From positions 1 through 64,000 of the forward strand of contig NZ_JAMTCF010000021.1 of assembly GCF_024171695.1 (NCBI RefSeq): a stretch of DNA of 64,000 bases. The letters are read 5' to 3'. Position numbers and translations under genes: made by a program. A model generated the notes under the pieces. The model did no database searches. It was not told the origin of the DNA and worked only from the letters and a program-made list of their open reading frames with translations. Position 1 is the stretch's first letter, and each line of letters opens with the position of its first letter. The DNA is from Actinosynnema pretiosum. GTDB taxonomy: Bacteria; Actinomycetota; Actinomycetes; Mycobacteriales; Pseudonocardiaceae. Of this stretch, positions 61,201 through 64,000 are shown in pieces.

Positions 61201-61448
61201 CACGCGGCGGCCCGCCCAACCCCGTGATGCCGCGGCACGACCTCGAACAGGTCGTCGAACGTAGCTGGCAGGACTGCGAGCAGGGAGCCGATGACCCCGC
61301 CGCCGGGCTCCTGCTCGTCGCGCATCACGTCGTAGAGAGACGTGCGCGAAATTTCCGTGAGTCGGAGCAGCGTGGCCTGCTTCTCGATGCCCGCGCTGGC
61401 CATCGCAGCTGCGAGCGCCGCAGGCCGGATGCGGATCGTGTGCCGCAC
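61200..61448 (-). CDS. Cro-like early regulator
   Basis: 82 aa from GTG, four bases after AGGAGG. The HTH is in ALAAAMASAGIEKQATLLRLTEISRTSLYDVM, and the short C-terminus (VIGSLLAVLPATFDDLFEVV) is typical of XRE/Cro-like proteins. It is the first gene of the leftward early operon, divergent from the repressor gene, with GTTCG-type operators between. It probably directs the lytic choice. Confidence 0.75.
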   Translation of the reverse strand: MRHTIRIRPAALAAAMASAGIEKQATLLRLTEISRTSLYDVMRDEQEPGGGVIGSLLAVLPATFDDLFEVVPRHHGVGRAAA

Positions 61449-61470
61449 AGGACCTCCTTTGTAACGTCAA

Positions 61471-61673
61471 GCGAACATGTAACGCCGAACGAACCGACAG
61501 GGCGGACAGTAGCCCTCTTGTTCGCTCAACGCAACATGTTCGTTCGGCACAACAAACCAGCCCCGTTAGTCCATACGGGCTGTATCTGCACAGGTAGGGG
61601 TCGGCAACCTCTGAATGTTCCGCCGATCACGTTTACTGGCCGTAGCATGTTCGCTATGCAGAACGAACGGGAT
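61471..61673. promoter_or_regulatory. Operator region of the lysogeny switch
   Basis: Between the divergent Cro-like and repressor genes, variants of ACATGTTCG and GTTCGTTCGG recur: GCGAACATGTAACGCCGAACGAAC (in pieces at 61,471-61,494), TTGTTCGCTCAACG, CAACATGTTCGTTCGG (61,532-61,547), and GCATGTTCGC with GAACGAACGG around the repressor start (61,645-61,671). Their inverted and repeated layout suits shared Cro/CI operators. The last overlaps the repressor start codon, suggesting autorepression. Confidence 0.65.
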
Positions 61674-62201
61674 GAAAGCCCCTCGTCGCCGGGCTGGTGG
61701 CCCTTCGTCAAACACCACCTCGACTCCCTCGGGTGGTCAGGGCCGGACTTCGAGAAGGCGACAGGGATCGCACGGGGACGACTCGGCGCCTGGCGCGAGG
61801 GGGCGCTACCCAACGTGGAGACCGCACGCGCCGTGGCGGAAGGCTTTGGGCTGAACGTCGCGACCGTCTTCGTGGCGGCAGGGTTCGCCACCGCCGCCGA
61901 GCTGGGCGCACCGGTGACCGTCGTTGAGGGACTGGACCTGAGGTCCGTGCCCACGTCGTCACTGCGCGGAGAGCTGCGGCGACGCGAGGATCGGGCGGCG
62001 TCGGCACAGGAGCGCGCGCTCGCACTACTGGAGGAGGGAGACCTCGCAGGGGCACGCCGGGAGCTGCGTAGCGCTCAGACGCCCCCGAGCGATACGGATA
62101 TCGCTGCCGCTCCGGACCGGTACTCGGTAGGGTCGGTGGCGGGGGAAGACCAGGGGGGAGCACCTTGGGGCACGGAGGGTGACGTTAAGCCATCCGAGTG
62201 A
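61647..62201 (+). CDS. CI-like phage repressor
   Basis: 184 aa from ATG at 61,647 (or 61,656); neither has a ribosome site, so the transcript may be leaderless. The HTH is at about residues 18-75 (WWPFVKHHLDSLGWSGPDFEKATGIARGRLGAWREG, then ALPNVETARAVAEGFG). The C-terminal half contains a helical segment (SSLRGELRRREDRAASAQERALALLEEGD) for oligomerisation and no LexA-like peptidase. Induction would therefore not use RecA-stimulated self-cleavage. It stands alone on the plus strand next to its operators. Confidence 0.75.
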   Translation: MFAMQNERDESPSSPGWWPFVKHHLDSLGWSGPDFEKATGIARGRLGAWREGALPNVETARAVAEGFGLNVATVFVAAGFATAAELGAPVTVVEGLDLRSVPTSSLRGELRRREDRAASAQERALALLEEGDLAGARRELRSAQTPPSDTDIAAAPDRYSVGSVAGEDQGGAPWGTEGDVKPSE

Positions 62202-62282
62202 CCTTGCGGGGTGCTCGGTTGCCCCCTACCTGGCTACAGAAAGTAAATTAGAACATCTGTGCGATTACCGGCCAGTAGGTAG

Positions 62283-62315
62283 CCGTAATTCCACGTCAGA
62301 CCGCAAAATTACGGG
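62283..62315. promoter_or_regulatory. Inverted repeat CCGTAATT...AATTACGG
   Basis: Perfect eight-base arms (62,283-62,290 and 62,307-62,314) around 16 bases, ending one base before the GTG of the next gene. An operator or an mRNA hairpin covering the start is possible. Confidence 0.5.
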
Positions 62316-62558
62316 GTGCACGCAGACCCCACTACAGCCCTTGCGCTTGCCCACGCCGCCGCCAACCTGCTCGGCAGCGTGACCCTCCGTGTTGCACCCT
62401 GGCCCGTCAACCGGGTTGTCGTCGATCACGACACCCTCACCGTCTGGGTGAGCGAAGCGCTTGCGCCGAACCAGGTAGAGCGGGCACTTGCGCTTGGCGT
62501 GGAACTCCTGCGCGAAGGCCGCCCATCTGCCAGCGCCTCCGTAAGCACAGCCCATTAA
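62316..62558 (+). CDS. Small hypothetical protein
   Basis: 80 aa from GTG. It is a compact alpha/beta protein (ALALAHAAANLLG, VVVDHDTLTVWVSEAL, VERALALGVELLREGRP). No family is recognised. It lies between repressor and integrase on the same strand, so it is probably expressed in the lysogen. Confidence 0.55.
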   Translation: MHADPTTALALAHAAANLLGSVTLRVAPWPVNRVVVDHDTLTVWVSEALAPNQVERALALGVELLREGRPSASASVSTAH

Positions 62559-62636
62559 AACAGTCGCACAACCCTTATGTTTCATTAAAATTGCACGCTA
62601 AAATGCGCTGTTCCGCAAAATCCGAAAGGCTTAGAT

Positions 62637-63881
62637 TTGACGATCCATGACCTTTGGCTATCGTCAACCAAACAGGACAAGAACGGTAAGCGCGCCCGCA
62701 CTGCTCGGTACGGAAGAGGAAAACGTTGGCGCGTCAGCTGGCAAGACCCAATTACGCTAAGAACCAAAACGGAGGCATTCGCAAGGTATGAAGATGCAAA
62801 GGATTACAATGCGACTGTAAACGCAGACATTTCCCGAGGAACATACATTGACCCCCAAGCCGGGAGGGTCAAGTTTTCCGAGTATGTCGAATCTTGGCGA
62901 GCTATCCAGTTGCACCAGCCCGGCACTGTCGTAAATGTTGAGATCGCAATGCGCCTACACGTCTACCCCCACCTCGGTCACATACCAATGAACCAAATTG
63001 TTTCCAAAAACATTCGAGCGTGGGTAAAGAGCAGGGAATCGGTTCTGGCCCCAACCAGCATCCACACAATCTACAGCTACCTTAAATCTATTTTTAACAC
63101 TGCCGTTTCGGATAGAGTCATCAGCGTTAGCCCTTGCACAAGGATCAGACTTCCTGAAATTGAACGAAATAAATACTGGATTCCTTCACCTCGGCAGGTC
63201 GCCGAGCTACATAAGGCAATGAATGAACGTTACCGGGCCGCCGTTTACATCGCAGCCGGATGCGGTCTTCGCCTTTGTGAAATATTTGGCTTGGAGCGCG
63301 ACGACATCGATTTTGAGCGACGCGAGATCCACGTAAGGCAACAGATTAAGCGAGTACGCGGAGAGGTTTACGTCGGCCCACCTAAGACAAAAACATCAAA
63401 ACGTACCGTAGAACTCCCCAGGGTAGTCGAAAGGGTCCTCATTGAGCATCTTGAAAATTTCCCTTCAACTCCGGTAAAAATGCGGGAAAACAACGGAAAA
63501 AACAAAAGGGTGAGGAGTTTTGACCTGGTTTTCACGAGCGCGCGAGGTCAAGCAGTAACGGGAGGCCATTGGGGAGGCCCTTGGAGGGCGGCACGCGCAT
63601 CCGTTGCAGGTGTACCAGACAACTTCGGAATACATGGCCTTAGACATTACTTTGCAACACTGCTCATCCACTGCGGCGCATCTGTGAAAACTGTCCAAGC
63701 GGCACTAGGGCACGCATCACCTATAACCACACTGAACGTGTATGCACATGAATGGCCCGAAGCGGTCGACCGGACTCGCAATCTAGTCGACAGCGCACTC
63801 GGCGAAGACTTTGAGCTTGATCAGCCCATCGCCGATAATGCTCAGCCTGGCGAGTTGACAGCAGACGTTCAGGTCGCCTAG
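62637..63881 (+). CDS. int: Tyrosine-type site-specific integrase
   Basis: 414 aa from TTG, six bases after GAAAGG; no in-frame ATG gives a full protein. The N-terminal arm-binding domain (about 1-70: RWRVSWQDPITLRTKTEAFARYEDA), core-binding SAM-like domain (about 80-175) and catalytic domain follow. Catalytic residues are Arg in GLRLCEIFGL, Lys in PKTKTSKRTVEL, His-x-x-Arg in HGLRHYF, His in LGHASPITT and Tyr in NVYAHEW. It inserts the phage at the attachment site, here the GH10 gene. GC content is strikingly lower than in the rest of the window, a sign of separate origin. Confidence 0.95.
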   Translation: MTIHDLWLSSTKQDKNGKRARTARYGRGKRWRVSWQDPITLRTKTEAFARYEDAKDYNATVNADISRGTYIDPQAGRVKFSEYVESWRAIQLHQPGTVVNVEIAMRLHVYPHLGHIPMNQIVSKNIRAWVKSRESVLAPTSIHTIYSYLKSIFNTAVSDRVISVSPCTRIRLPEIERNKYWIPSPRQVAELHKAMNERYRAAVYIAAGCGLRLCEIFGLERDDIDFERREIHVRQQIKRVRGEVYVGPPKTKTSKRTVELPRVVERVLIEHLENFPSTPVKMRENNGKNKRVRSFDLVFTSARGQAVTGGHWGGPWRAARASVAGVPDNFGIHGLRHYFATLLIHCGASVKTVQAALGHASPITTLNVYAHEWPEAVDRTRNLVDSALGEDFELDQPIADNAQPGELTADVQVA

Positions 63882-63905
63882 AGGGCTCCCCCACCCGCAG
63901 GACCC

Positions 63906-63927
63906 CCGGTACAGATCCGGTATAGAT
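63906..63927 (+). repeat. Right copies of CCGGTACAGAT / CCGGTATAGAT
   Basis: Two adjacent 11-mers, the first identical to the one at 25,199-25,209. They begin 25 bp after the integrase stop. A related GGTATAGATCGGCG lies at 54,419-54,432, far from the ends. Interpreted as possible integrase arm sites. Confidence 0.5.
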
Positions 63928-64000
63928 CGTCGCCACCACACGCCACCCGTCACCAACCCTAACCACCATCATTTTGGCTGGTCAAAGACCTTGTCGAGAG

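Larger units (their letters stand above)
25132..64000. mobile_element. Siphovirus-type prophage, right end outside the window
   Basis: The left boundary is placed where GH10 coding sequence stops (about 25,132). The element contains integrase, Cro/CI-like switch, replication genes, terminase, portal, capsid, tail genes with tape measure, and lysis genes in the usual siphovirus order. The right attachment site is not reached: the 119 bases after the integrase contain no GH10 sequence. All structural genes look intact, so the prophage may be inducible. Confidence 0.9.

Overview
This is a high-GC actinobacterial chromosome fragment. Codon use, GTG/TTG starts, ATGA/GTGA overlaps, an IdeR/DmdR-type iron box, a CebR-type operator and Scr1/DUF397 genes all point to Pseudonocardiales; Actinosynnema or Saccharothrix is my best guess, by inference only. 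About 25 kb is host DNA. The remaining ~39 kb is a siphovirus-type prophage that runs off the right edge.

Host part, 1-25,131. Positions 1-852 hold no convincing gene but carry a 7-bp tandem repeat, five copies of a 19-bp palindrome and imperfect CAGCGGCGG-like repeats. A GntR/FCD regulator and a small membrane protein follow. Then comes a hydroxamate siderophore locus on the minus strand, transcribed as ornithine N5-hydroxylase, ferric-siderophore-binding lipoprotein, a 4432-aa four-module NRPS and MbtH. A divergent pair of fused ABC transporter half-subunits lies on the plus strand. Two iron boxes sit in the shared promoter. The adenylation pockets read Ser for module 2 and N5-hydroxyornithine for module 3; modules 1 and 4 share an unusual third pocket. 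This layout, and the lack of an N-acyltransferase gene nearby, resembles erythrochelin-type synthetases. A Tat-exported PGRP-like amidase, an FAD amine-oxidase-like protein and a GH10 xylanase gene follow; the xylanase stops abruptly half way.

Prophage, about 25,132 to beyond 64,000. The xylanase reading frame is lost after its YYND motif, and a tyrosine integrase lies at the far right end (62,637-63,881), so the xylanase gene is the probable attachment site. From the left edge come a DUF397/Scr1 regulator pair (minus strand), a plus-strand accessory cassette that includes a degenerate PP2C-like protein and a second HTH protein, a lysis cassette (holin-like proteins, GH25 lysozyme, collagen-like membrane protein), and tail genes up to a tape measure of 1241 aa. 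Next are the tail-assembly chaperone pair with a GGGGGGA -1 frameshift site, head genes, portal, large and small terminase, HNH protein and DNA methyltransferase. The replication module (DnaB-type helicase, initiator-like protein with internal 12-bp repeats) and a Cro/CI-like switch with repeated GTTCG operators lie further right. Most phage genes are on the minus strand in long overlapping runs. Plus-strand exceptions are the left cassette, a proline-rich exported protein, one gene between the two terminase subunits, the repressor, a small gene and the integrase.

Functions are assigned from recognisable motifs and gene order. No database search was run. Small phage genes are named only where position or motif supports it.
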